Part shown: in pieces, positions 1 to 5,922 of the stretch | Position numbering within the stretch: the first letter of the stretch is position 1 | Layout of the letters: each line of letters opens with the position of its first letter | Assembly (NCBI GenBank): GCA_030618675.1 | Contig: JAUXCV010000102.1 | Span: 1-6,110, forward strand | Length of the DNA: 6,110 bases | Source: Acidimicrobiia bacterium | GTDB lineage: Bacteria > Actinomycetota > Acidimicrobiia > Spongiisociales > UBA5794 | Direction: 5' to 3' | Position numbers and translations under genes: made by a program | Notes under the pieces: model-generated | Told to the model about the DNA's origin: nothing | Databases searched by the model: none | What the model saw: only the letters and a program-made list of their open reading frames with translations

Positions 1-953
1 GTGCACTGGTTCGTGTAGTTGATGTTCCGGTTCACGACGAAGGAGACCGTCTCGCCGTTGGCATGCTGACGGAGGATGTCGGCCACAGACGCGATCGCAT
101 CGACCTCGGTTCCGCGCGCCTCGAACAGGCGCTGGATCTCGTCCCGGCTGGGGCGCCGTCCCTCCAGCGATCGGTCGAGGATGCGACGCAGTTCGCCGCG
201 GATGGCGTCCCCTCCACCCATGTGCGGTTCGCCGGCCCACGCATCGTCACTCCACTGGGCCGACACCCGGCCCGGTGCGTGCGGCGCAGGCAGATCCTTG
301 CCCGGCGCCCAATCCGTGCGCGGACGCACAACCCCGGATGCATCGACGAGGTCCAGATACGTCTTGAAAGCATCAGCAGCGAGATGCTGCCGTGCCTGAT
401 CGATGGTCACTTCCGGGGGAAACGCTGTTCGCTCAATGAGAGGGAACGGCAGAACGTCACGAAGTTGGCCGATCGTGTCTGTGTTCCATCCTCTCAAGAG
501 AAGATCGGTCGCTCCGGCGTCGACCGCGGTCAAGGCTTCTTCAACGGTGTCGACGAAGGTGGAGACTCTCGGATCTACGCCCGGCAGTCCGGCTATCTGG
601 GCCCCGTCGGCCACCTTGCTTCGCCCGACTCGGAGGAAAGCCGCCTGAGTGCGGGCAAGGGCATCGATCGTGTCGGACCGGTCACCGCTCGCGACGAGCG
701 TCAGCTGCCATCCGGGCACGCCATCCTTGGCGAGAGCGAGGGCCCGTGCCGGACTCGCCGCATACGCAGGGGCACGGCCAGATCCATCATCACCGGCTAC
801 CGGCATGAGACCGACTGAGAATGACGCCTCACGGTCTGCCTCCGTTAGGGCCTCGACCTCGATGGTGGTCGTTCCCTGGCGGCGCCTGCTCTCCGCCCAT
901 CGCTCCACGATGGACTCAGCGGGTCGCATTCGAACGAACGTGATCATCGCCAT
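1..953 (-). CDS. cofH: CofH subunit of FO synthase with a long N-terminal extension (partial, 3' end beyond left edge)
   Basis: The reading frame is open from ATG 953-951 to the left edge: 317 complete codons, no stop. Its last visible residues, NRNINYTNQC (308-317), match the strongly conserved stretch leading into the radical SAM cysteine motif of CofH and of the C-terminal half of FbiC, so C317 should be the first cluster-binding cysteine. CofH joins a tyrosine-derived fragment to 5-amino-6-ribitylaminouracil, the step before CofG in making FO, the F420 chromophore. Residues about 235-307 resemble the linker between the two halves of mycobacterial FbiC. Residues 1-175 are not part of normal CofH. 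They look alpha/beta, and 67-91 plus 133-165 resemble SsuD/LLM flavoenzyme segments. Stand-alone CofH usually has only some 60-70 residues before the cysteines. The start at 953 is chosen because GAGGAGAAGG (970-961) lies 7 nt upstream; ATG 947 would give an ATGA overlap but poorer spacing. It overlaps cofG by 10 nt, implying translational coupling. The CofH call is firm; the extension's function is unknown. Confidence 0.9.
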   Translation of the reverse strand, partial: MAMITFVRMRPAESIVERWAESRRRQGTTTIEVEALTEADREASFSVGLMPVAGDDGSGRAPAYAASPARALALAKDGVPGWQLTLVASGDRSDTIDALARTQAAFLRVGRSKVADGAQIAGLPGVDPRVSTFVDTVEEALTAVDAGATDLLLRGWNTDTIGQLRDVLPFPLIERTAFPPEVTIDQARQHLAADAFKTYLDLVDASGVVRPRTDWAPGKDLPAPHAPGRVSAQWSDDAWAGEPHMGGGDAIRGELRRILDRSLEGRRPSRDEIQRLFEARGTEVDAIASVADILRQHANGETVSFVVNRNINYTNQC

Positions 954-2086
954 GTGGTCGCCTTCTCCTCGGCCACAGCGTACGCCTCATCGTTCGCTCT
1001 ATTGATCAGCTTCGGCAAGAGACCCGGGTCGATCCACCGATCGTCGAGATATTCCGGGTACACCGGAAGACGGGGTCGGAGGTGGAAGCCCGCTGCCTCC
1101 GTGACCGATCGAAGGCGGTCGAGGTGTGGCCACGGAGCTTCGGGGTTCACCCAGTCGATCGTGAGCGGCGAGACGCCGCCCCAGTCGTTGATGCCCGCAT
1201 CGAGGTAGACACCGAAGTCATCGGTCAGGTTCGGTGGAACTTGCACGTTCATGGCCGCTCCGAAGATCCACCGGGTCAGAGCGACGACGGTCGCGAAGAA
1301 CTCGACCGTGGGAGGCTCTACGCCACGCATCCTGGTGTCGGACTTCGGTTGGAAGTTCTGCACGATGATCTCCTGGAGATGGCCGTTTCGCCGGTGGATC
1401 TCGGCCAGCCTGAAGAGGCTCTCGACGATCTCGGCGGGCGTCTCTCCGATCCCCACGAGGATGCCGGTCGTGAACGGGATGCTCAAACGACCGGCCGTCT
1501 CGATCGTCTCGAGTCTCGCTGCGGGGTCCTTGTCCGGGCAATCGTGGTGCGGCATCCCCGGTTCCATCAGACGGGGTGAGACGTTCTCGAGCATGAGACC
1601 GAGGGACGGGTTCGATCTGCGAAGGACTCGCTGGGTCGCTTCGTCCATGAGACCGGGGTTCGCATGCGGAAAGAGGGCGCTCTCGTCGACAATGCGTTCG
1701 GTCACGTGTCGGACATAGTCGAGAGTTGACGCGTGACCGCGACGTTCCAGGAATTCCCGGGCCGCCGGCCATCGATCCTCGGGTCGATCACCGAGTGTGA
1801 TGAGGGCTTCGGTGCATCCGTGCTTCTCGCCGGCGCGTACGACCTCCATCACTTCGTCGGGCGTCATGTAGACACCGCCTGCCCCGGGCGGCTTCGCGAA
1901 CGTGCAGTAGGTGCACCGGTCGCGACACATCGTCGTCAGCGGGATGAACACCTTCCGGCTGAACGTGACGGTCCGGCCCTTGCCTTCGTCACGGAGGCGC
2001 CGGGCTTCCTCGAACAGCCCGCCTGTGGCAGTGCCGGCGGCGGGGAATCGGATAGCGAGTTCGGGATCGGGCGCCGGAAACGGCAT
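944..2086 (-). CDS. cofG: FO synthase subunit CofG (7,8-didemethyl-8-hydroxy-5-deazariboflavin synthase)
   Basis: A 380-residue cytoplasmic radical SAM enzyme. Known for the family: it closes the deazaflavin ring of FO from the CofH product, using a [4Fe-4S] cluster and S-adenosylmethionine. Seen here: the CxxxCxxC motif C54-C58-C61 within TTMCRDRCTYCTFAK, preceded by TFSRKVFIPLT; TLGDRPE at 97-103; GILVGIGET at 208-216; QEIIVQNFQPK at 238-248; and NDWGGVSPLT at 300-309. All match the CofG half of FbiC closely, and the length suits a stand-alone CofG. The start ATG 2086-2084 lies 12 bp after the stop of the exporter gene. The only possible ribosome site is a bare AGG (2097-2095); the same bases form TAGGTT, a -10-like hexamer 6 nt before the ATG, so a leaderless internal promoter is possible. 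The 3' end overlaps cofH by 10 nt. The sequence appears intact. Confidence 0.97.
   Translation of the reverse strand: MPFPAPDPELAIRFPAAGTATGGLFEEARRLRDEGKGRTVTFSRKVFIPLTTMCRDRCTYCTFAKPPGAGGVYMTPDEVMEVVRAGEKHGCTEALITLGDRPEDRWPAAREFLERRGHASTLDYVRHVTERIVDESALFPHANPGLMDEATQRVLRRSNPSLGLMLENVSPRLMEPGMPHHDCPDKDPAARLETIETAGRLSIPFTTGILVGIGETPAEIVESLFRLAEIHRRNGHLQEIIVQNFQPKSDTRMRGVEPPTVEFFATVVALTRWIFGAAMNVQVPPNLTDDFGVYLDAGINDWGGVSPLTIDWVNPEAPWPHLDRLRSVTEAAGFHLRPRLPVYPEYLDDRWIDPGLLPKLINRANDEAYAVAEEKATTWR
961..970 (-). promoter_or_regulatory. Shine-Dalgarno of cofH, inside the cofG 3' end
   Basis: On the minus strand this reads GAGGAGAAGG, ending 7 nt before ATG 953-951. It is the only convincing ribosome binding site at any start in the window, and it belongs to the only gene whose start lies inside the preceding gene. 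It decides the start at 953 over the in-frame ATG at 947. It also encodes the Glu-Glu-Lys of the CofG C-terminus. Confidence 0.75.
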
Positions 2087-2092
2087 CGGTCG

Positions 2093-2098
2093 AACCTA
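2093..2098 (-). promoter_or_regulatory. Candidate leaderless -10 element for cofG (TAGGTT)
   Basis: TAGGTT begins directly after the exporter's TGA stop and ends 6 nt before the cofG ATG, so transcription would start at or next to the A of ATG. A loose -35 match, TTCACG (2122-2117), sits 18 bp upstream. The AGG inside it could instead serve as a weak ribosome site for a read-through transcript, and the two roles do not exclude each other. Confidence 0.45.
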
Positions 2099-3496
2099 TC
2101 ACACCCCCGGTTCCTCCGTGAACGGCGACTCGGGCCCTTGCGGTTCCCCTTGCTGGACAACGTCGGGGATGTCGCGCTCGAGATGGCGCAGGGGCGGGTA
2201 CATCCATGCGGCCAGGGATGCGATCATGACCGACACCCCGATCACCACGAAGAACAGCGCGTAGCCGCGACCGGGACCCGAACCGATGACGGAACCTACC
2301 GAACCGGCCAGCGCTCCGTCATCGGCCATCATCGGTTCAAAGACGTGGTCCGACAGGGGTCCGACGAGTACGAAGGCCAGGGGCATCGCAACCTGTGCCG
2401 CGAAGCGACGGATGGCGGAGACCCGTCCCTGCATATCGGCCTCCACCTTCGCCAGCCAGAGGGCCTGACTCGTCGCGTTGATCGTCGGTACCACGAACAT
2501 GCCGATGAAGAAGGTCGCCGTCATCCAGTAGATCGACGGATACAAGCCGATAGCGGCGAAGGCTGCGCCGAGCAGTGCTCCCCCAACAGCGAGTCCGAGG
2601 ACGCGCCTTTTCGGACCGCCCCAGGCGCTGGCGACAACCGAGCCGATCAGCATGCCGCTCGCAGCGACCGAGAACGCGGTGCCCAGGCCGGCTTCGCTCG
2701 TGAGGGAGAGACCAAGCGGTATGAAGAGCGGTTCCATGAACGCGAATGCGAAGTTGATCACCGCGAACACGAGCAAGAGAGCAAGGAGGCCGTGCCGAGC
2801 GATCAGAAACTTGAAGCCATACTTCGTCTCGTGCCACAGGCTCCCGGCGCCTTCTGCCCCCGCTTCGGTCTTCACCGGTTTCGGGAAGCGGACGATCAGG
2901 AGCATCGCAACGGCTACGAAGAACGTCACCACGTCGATGGCGAATACGAGACCGATCCCCGAGAATGCGAGCACGATCCCGGCGAGGATCGGGCCGCCCA
3001 GTTCACCGAGAGCTTCCGCGAGTTGTACCAGACCCGAAGCTCGTCCGAACTGCTTCTTCGGAACGAGCACGGCCATGGCCGCCGAATAGGCAGGCCACTG
3101 GAATGCCTGGAAGAGTCCCGAGATCGCCACAGCGATCGCGATGTTCCACAAGGCGAGCGAACCCGTGAGATAGAGAGCCACGAGTAGGAGCGTGCCCAGC
3201 CCCGCGCCGGCATCGGCAAGGATCATCGCCTTTCTCCGATCCCAGCGATCGACGAGGGCACCCGCGAACGGCGTGATGATGATCTGCGGAAGATGTGAAG
3301 CGAGGAGCACGATCGCGAGTTGGGTAACCGATCCGCTCTGCTGGAAGACGAAGATACCGAGAGCGAACGCGGTCAGATTGGTGCCGACAAGCGAGACGAG
3401 CTGGCCGGCCCACACGATGGTGAACGTCCGCATGCTCGGACCCGAGGGGTCTCGCTGATCACTCGAATGGTGCTCGGCCATGGGCATTTCACGCAT
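2099..3496 (-). CDS. MFS exporter (MFS_3 / macrolide-efflux-like)
   Basis: A 465-residue membrane protein of the major facilitator superfamily, probably a proton-driven exporter. About twelve hydrophobic segments are visible, for example around 26-51, 57-80, 97-126, 165-203, 236-262, 272-292, 299-319, 323-340 and 411-433. MFS motif A is present in the loop after the second segment (GALVDRWDRRK, 79-89). The second half has the related QGRVSAIRR (356-364), followed by a long periplasmic-type insert (about 383-410) typical of a subgroup of drug-exporter-like MFS proteins. The C-terminal tail is soluble and acidic. The substrate cannot be read from sequence. It is the first gene ahead of cofG and cofH with 12 bp to cofG, so an FO/F420-related cargo or mere co-transcription are both open. 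ATG 3496 is chosen because a -10-like hexamer lies 6 nt upstream; in-frame ATGs at 3487 and 3481 lack any upstream signal. Confidence 0.93.
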   Translation of the reverse strand: MREMPMAEHHSSDQRDPSGPSMRTFTIVWAGQLVSLVGTNLTAFALGIFVFQQSGSVTQLAIVLLASHLPQIIITPFAGALVDRWDRRKAMILADAGAGLGTLLLVALYLTGSLALWNIAIAVAISGLFQAFQWPAYSAAMAVLVPKKQFGRASGLVQLAEALGELGGPILAGIVLAFSGIGLVFAIDVVTFFVAVAMLLIVRFPKPVKTEAGAEGAGSLWHETKYGFKFLIARHGLLALLLVFAVINFAFAFMEPLFIPLGLSLTSEAGLGTAFSVAASGMLIGSVVASAWGGPKRRVLGLAVGGALLGAAFAAIGLYPSIYWMTATFFIGMFVVPTINATSQALWLAKVEADMQGRVSAIRRFAAQVAMPLAFVLVGPLSDHVFEPMMADDGALAGSVGSVIGSGPGRGYALFFVVIGVSVMIASLAAWMYPPLRHLERDIPDVVQQGEPQGPESPFTEEPGV

Positions 3497-3502
3497 CGAC
3501 GA

Positions 3503-3508
3503 TACCTA
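3503..3508 (-). promoter_or_regulatory. Candidate leaderless -10 element for the MFS exporter (TAGGTA)
   Basis: TAGGTA lies exactly 6 nt before ATG 3496-3494, the same spacing as at the other non-overlapping starts. It departs from TANNNT at the last base, so it is the weakest of the set. No good -35 is visible. It lies in the 63-bp region shared with the divergent lipoprotein gene. Confidence 0.35.
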
Positions 3509-3525
3509 CCGACCACCAGCCGAAC

Positions 3526-3553
3526 ATGACGGGCTCCCCGATACCGGTATTCT
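3526..3553 (+). promoter_or_regulatory. Candidate leaderless promoter of the lipoprotein gene
   Basis: The -10 hexamer TATTCT (3548-3553) ends 6 nt before ATG 3560, which places the transcription start at the start codon. ATGACG (3526-3531), sharing four of six bases with TTGACA, gives a 16-bp spacing. No Shine-Dalgarno precedes the ATG, which agrees with a leaderless message. Confidence 0.5.
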
Positions 3554-3559
3554 CGCCCG

Positions 3560-4417
3560 ATGCGGGTCACGTCACTGCTCATCGCCATCATGCTCGTTGC
3601 AGGTGCATGCACCCCCAACGATTCGGCCGAGGAATCGACGACGATCGCACCCAGCACGACGACCACGATCCCCACCGACGCGCCGGTGTGCCGGTCGGGT
3701 GAACTGCCGTTCGTCGAAGAGGGAGTCGTCGCCGCTCTGGATAGTCAAGGTCGCGACGCTCGGGCGATCGGCGGAATCCGAAGGTACGCGTTCGATGGAT
3801 GTGAGAGGATCGAGATCGAATTCCTCTCGGCTGCCGGATCACCGGCTTCCCGAATCGGTCCGGTCGGGGTCTCGATGCTCTCCGACTCCGGGATCGTGCG
3901 GGTTACCTTGTCGGACGCCATCGCCGATTCTGCGGTCGCCGATACGACTCTCAACGGCGATCTTGTTGACGCATGGTTCGTCGTCGAGGGCATCGCAGAG
4001 GGTCTCACCGTGGATGTCCATCTCGCCCAGAGAGTCGCCGCTCGAGCCTTCACCACCACGTCACCGGCCCGGCTCGTCGTCGACCTGATTCCGGCCGAGG
4101 AAGATCTCCCCATCACCAGACCGGCCTCCGAAGGGGGGATCGTGTTGATGAGTCCCCAGGCCGGTGTCGGTCTCTATCCCCTTCAGATCGCCGGCTACTC
4201 GGCTCCGAACATCGGGGCGGTGCGGATCCGCCTCTCCGATTCGACCGGAGTCTTCGTCGATCGGTCGATCTCGACCCGCTCACCCGTCCACGTCTGGCAC
4301 TCCTTCGACGTGGGCCTGGCCGACGGCCCGTCGGGCACGATCGATCTGTTCGTCGGCACGGTGGGCGAGGAAGACGAACCAGTAGCGGGCGTCGAGATAC
4401 CGCTGGATCTTCCGTAG
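3560..4417 (+). CDS. Secreted lipoprotein with AMIN-like and Gmad2-like domains
   Basis: A 285-residue exported protein. Residues 1-16 form a signal peptide (Arg2, hydrophobic core LLIAIMLVAG) ending at Cys17 in AGAC, a slightly weak lipobox (Ala rather than Leu at -3), so lipidation is likely but not certain. A Ser/Thr-rich linker follows (25-40, with TTTTIP), as in many surface lipoproteins of actinobacteria. Residues about 72-178 look like an AMIN-like beta domain, with CERIEIEFL (81-89), strand-rich repeats and the closing ARLVVDL (170-176). Residues about 192-283 resemble the Gmad2 Ig-like domain: VLMSPQAG near the start, PLQIAGYS, and the W-x-x-F pair at 246-249. Both domain types occur in cell-envelope proteins and are thought to bind envelope polymers; no catalytic site is evident. 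Cys44 and Cys81 could form a disulfide. It is divergent from the exporter and convergent with the ATP-grasp gene, so it is probably its own transcription unit. Confidence 0.88.
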   Translation: MRVTSLLIAIMLVAGACTPNDSAEESTTIAPSTTTTIPTDAPVCRSGELPFVEEGVVAALDSQGRDARAIGGIRRYAFDGCERIEIEFLSAAGSPASRIGPVGVSMLSDSGIVRVTLSDAIADSAVADTTLNGDLVDAWFVVEGIAEGLTVDVHLAQRVAARAFTTTSPARLVVDLIPAEEDLPITRPASEGGIVLMSPQAGVGLYPLQIAGYSAPNIGAVRIRLSDSTGVFVDRSISTRSPVHVWHSFDVGLADGPSGTIDLFVGTVGEEDEPVAGVEIPLDLP

Positions 4418-4420
4418 CAA

Positions 4421-4464
4421 GTAGCTCAGTAGAGCAGTACTGATCTACTGATCTACTGATCTAC
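4421..4464. terminator. Imperfect hairpin between convergent genes, candidate bidirectional terminator
   Basis: Positions 4421-4439 pair with 4446-4464 in a 19-position stem with 17 Watson-Crick pairs and mismatches at 4425/4460 and 4434/4451, around a 6-base loop (4440-4445). It starts 3 nt after the lipoprotein stop (4415-4417) and covers the last codons and stop of the ATP-grasp gene. No T-run follows on either strand, so it is not a classical intrinsic terminator; U-tract-less hairpins have been proposed to act this way in actinobacteria. Confidence 0.5.
4441..4464 (+). repeat. Three tandem copies of TGATCTAC
   Basis: Three perfect 8-bp units at 4441-4448, 4449-4456 and 4457-4464. They form the right arm and part of the loop of the hairpin, and on the minus strand they encode the last residues (SVDQ) and the TAG stop of the ATP-grasp protein. 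The left arm (4421-4439) is a degenerate inverted copy of the same unit. Confidence 0.9.
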
Positions 4465-5827
4465 CGCACACATCCGGTGCGGCTTCGAGTGGGGGCATCT
4501 TGATTCCCCAGAGTTCGCGAGCCAGATCGATGGCCTGAATCGCCTTCGGCGCTATGGATGGACCGATCCGCATGCGGCCCGGTTCGAGCCGCAAGATGAT
4601 GATCGAACCCATGGCCGCCGATCCGATCTCCATGGTTCCGTCGCTCTCCCCGTCGGCGTCAACGGCTACCGCTTGATCCTCTTCGAACCGGATCCCGGTC
4701 TTCGCCGGCTCGTGAGCGGTCGTCAGTGGCGTCAACATTCCCCCGCGGCGATTCTCGGCGGCAACAGAAACGATCGTGTCCTCCAGGTTGTGGGCGTCGA
4801 CGTCGAGGTCTCCCTCGATCAACATGAGTTCGATGCTCTCAAGGGGTACATCGGCTTCACGCGAATGCAGATTGTGACCGACACTGAGTCGGGGATTGAG
4901 TTCGGTTGGGAGGAACCCGTCAACGGTGCAAACACCGTCGATTCCGAAACCTCCGACGTAGCCGTATCGCTCGCTCAGCAGAGCACCAACGCTCCGTGCG
5001 GCACCTCGCATCTGGTCGCGAACGAAATCCGGCGGGTTCCAGAAGCTCGCGGCCTGTGCATAGATGAATTCCGACCGCTCGGTATTCCGGAGGATGATCA
5101 TCTCCACGGGCAGGAACACCGCAACACCGTCGCGTGTGGCAAACCCGTGGATCGAACACGGGATCCCGTCAAGAAACGGCATGACCCGCACTGTCTCGGC
5201 GTGCCCCGAGAACCACTCAAGCGCGGAGGCTGCGTCCCCTGCGTTCTGAATCCACCGGACATACTCACCTCCCCCGTGCCACCCCTCGGCATTGTCCGCG
5301 ACCCAGACAGTGCCGGCCTGCGATCCGACCGCAATCGACGCGGCGGCTGCTTCCGCGACTGGTACTACGACCGAAGGGGCCCTCCGAACCCCGGCATCGT
5401 CCCAGAGACGGTCGACCGTTGTCTTGTCTTCCAGCGCTCCCCACGCTTCAGGTCTCGCCCCGTAGACGGGACGACCGGCCAGCGTGTCGAGACGACTGAA
5501 GCCTCCGCCCAGGACCGCTGCTTCCTGGTCCGGGTCGAACACTTCGACTGATCCGAGGAGCAACGCCGAGGGATGCTCGACAGATCTCAGGTATGCGCGG
5601 ATCCCACCCATGACCGTGTCGCCACTCGTTCGTGTGTAGTGGAACCGATCCGCGTTCGGCAGATCGCCCACTCCTTCGACGGCGGCGATGATCATGATCC
5701 CTGCTGCACCCCACTCGTTCAGTTGCTCGACGAGCGGTGTTGCCGCGGCGGCTGCGGTGGGTAACAGAATCCACTTCTTGCCGCGATGAAACTCGGCGAT
5801 CTGGGTCTTGATCGCTTCGACATCCAT
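4445..5827 (-). CDS. ATP-grasp fold protein, substrate unknown
   Basis: A 460-residue soluble protein from ATG 5827. Enzymes of this fold usually activate a carboxylate as an acyl phosphate with ATP and join it to an amine or other nucleophile. Seen: an N-terminal alpha/beta region (1-130); EDKTTVDRLWDDAGVRRAP (133-151), the usual entry to the ATP-grasp domain with K135 a candidate ATP contact; a glycine-rich GGGEYV (185-190); VRVMPFLDGIPCSIHGF (213-229), the strand and turn before the lid; and GFGIDGV (293-299) followed by TELNPRLS (308-315), where E309 and N311 are the expected Mg2+ ligands. The C-terminal ~120 residues are a beta-rich extension of unknown role. It does not look like RimK/CofF or a purine or biotin carboxylase close enough to assign a substrate. 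An in-frame GTG at 5845 would add six residues; ATG 5827 is preferred because TATGAT lies 6 nt upstream. It is convergent with the lipoprotein gene and divergent from the DUF222 gene, hence probably monocistronic. Confidence 0.85.
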   Translation of the reverse strand: MDVEAIKTQIAEFHRGKKWILLPTAAAAATPLVEQLNEWGAAGIMIIAAVEGVGDLPNADRFHYTRTSGDTVMGGIRAYLRSVEHPSALLLGSVEVFDPDQEAAVLGGGFSRLDTLAGRPVYGARPEAWGALEDKTTVDRLWDDAGVRRAPSVVVPVAEAAAASIAVGSQAGTVWVADNAEGWHGGGEYVRWIQNAGDAASALEWFSGHAETVRVMPFLDGIPCSIHGFATRDGVAVFLPVEMIILRNTERSEFIYAQAASFWNPPDFVRDQMRGAARSVGALLSERYGYVGGFGIDGVCTVDGFLPTELNPRLSVGHNLHSREADVPLESIELMLIEGDLDVDAHNLEDTIVSVAAENRRGGMLTPLTTAHEPAKTGIRFEEDQAVAVDADGESDGTMEIGSAAMGSIIILRLEPGRMRIGPSIAPKAIQAIDLARELWGIKMPPLEAAPDVCGRSVDQ

Positions 5828-5833
5828 GTGACG

Positions 5834-5839
5834 ATCATA
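5834..5839 (-). promoter_or_regulatory. Candidate leaderless -10 element for the ATP-grasp gene (TATGAT)
   Basis: TATGAT, one base from the TATAAT consensus, ends 6 nt before ATG 5827-5825. If it is the -10, the upstream GTG at 5845 lies outside the message and cannot be the start. No clear -35 and no Shine-Dalgarno are seen. Confidence 0.55.
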
Positions 5840-5910
5840 CGCCACGGAAACTGCTCGAGATATCTTCTGGTATTGCCGGTTCTGGAGGCTTTTCTGTCAC
5901 ACCTGGTTGG

Positions 5911-5916
5911 TACGTT
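5911..5916 (+). promoter_or_regulatory. Candidate leaderless -10 element for the DUF222-type gene (TACGTT)
   Basis: TACGTT fits TANNNT and ends 6 nt before ATG 5923. There is no Shine-Dalgarno. The -35 region is not recognisable. It shares the 95-bp divergent intergenic region (5828-5922) with the ATP-grasp promoter; nothing else was recognised there. Confidence 0.45.
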
Positions 5917-5922
5917 GTTCGT

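Noticed and set aside
63..818. Plus-strand open frame of 251 codons opposite cofH
   Set aside because: It is antisense to a frame ending in the conserved CofH motif. Its translation is Arg-rich with no recognisable motif, typical of a shadow frame in high-GC DNA.
2113..2117. GGAGG on the minus strand upstream of cofG
   Set aside because: It is 26 nt from the cofG ATG, too far to act as its ribosome binding site, and lies within the exporter's coding end.
1733..3187. Plus-strand open frame of 484 codons opposite cofG and the exporter
   Set aside because: It spans two well-supported genes on the other strand, and its product is a charged Arg/His/Glu-rich chain without a fold signature.
4421..4440. 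Sequence like the D-arm of a tRNA (GTAGCTCAGTAGAGCAG)
   Set aside because: The D-loop is too short, there is no T-arm or acceptor pairing downstream, and the bases are better explained as the left arm of the repeat hairpin.
4464..4482. Second small hairpin (CCGCAC / GTGCGG, 7-base loop) near the 3' end of the ATP-grasp gene
   Set aside because: It lies inside coding sequence, has only six pairs and no T-run; stems of this size are common by chance in GC-rich DNA.
5828..5845. Upstream in-frame GTG start for the ATP-grasp gene
   Set aside because: It has no ribosome site, adds only six residues, and overlaps TATGAT, which is placed to act as the -10 for a leaderless start at 5827.
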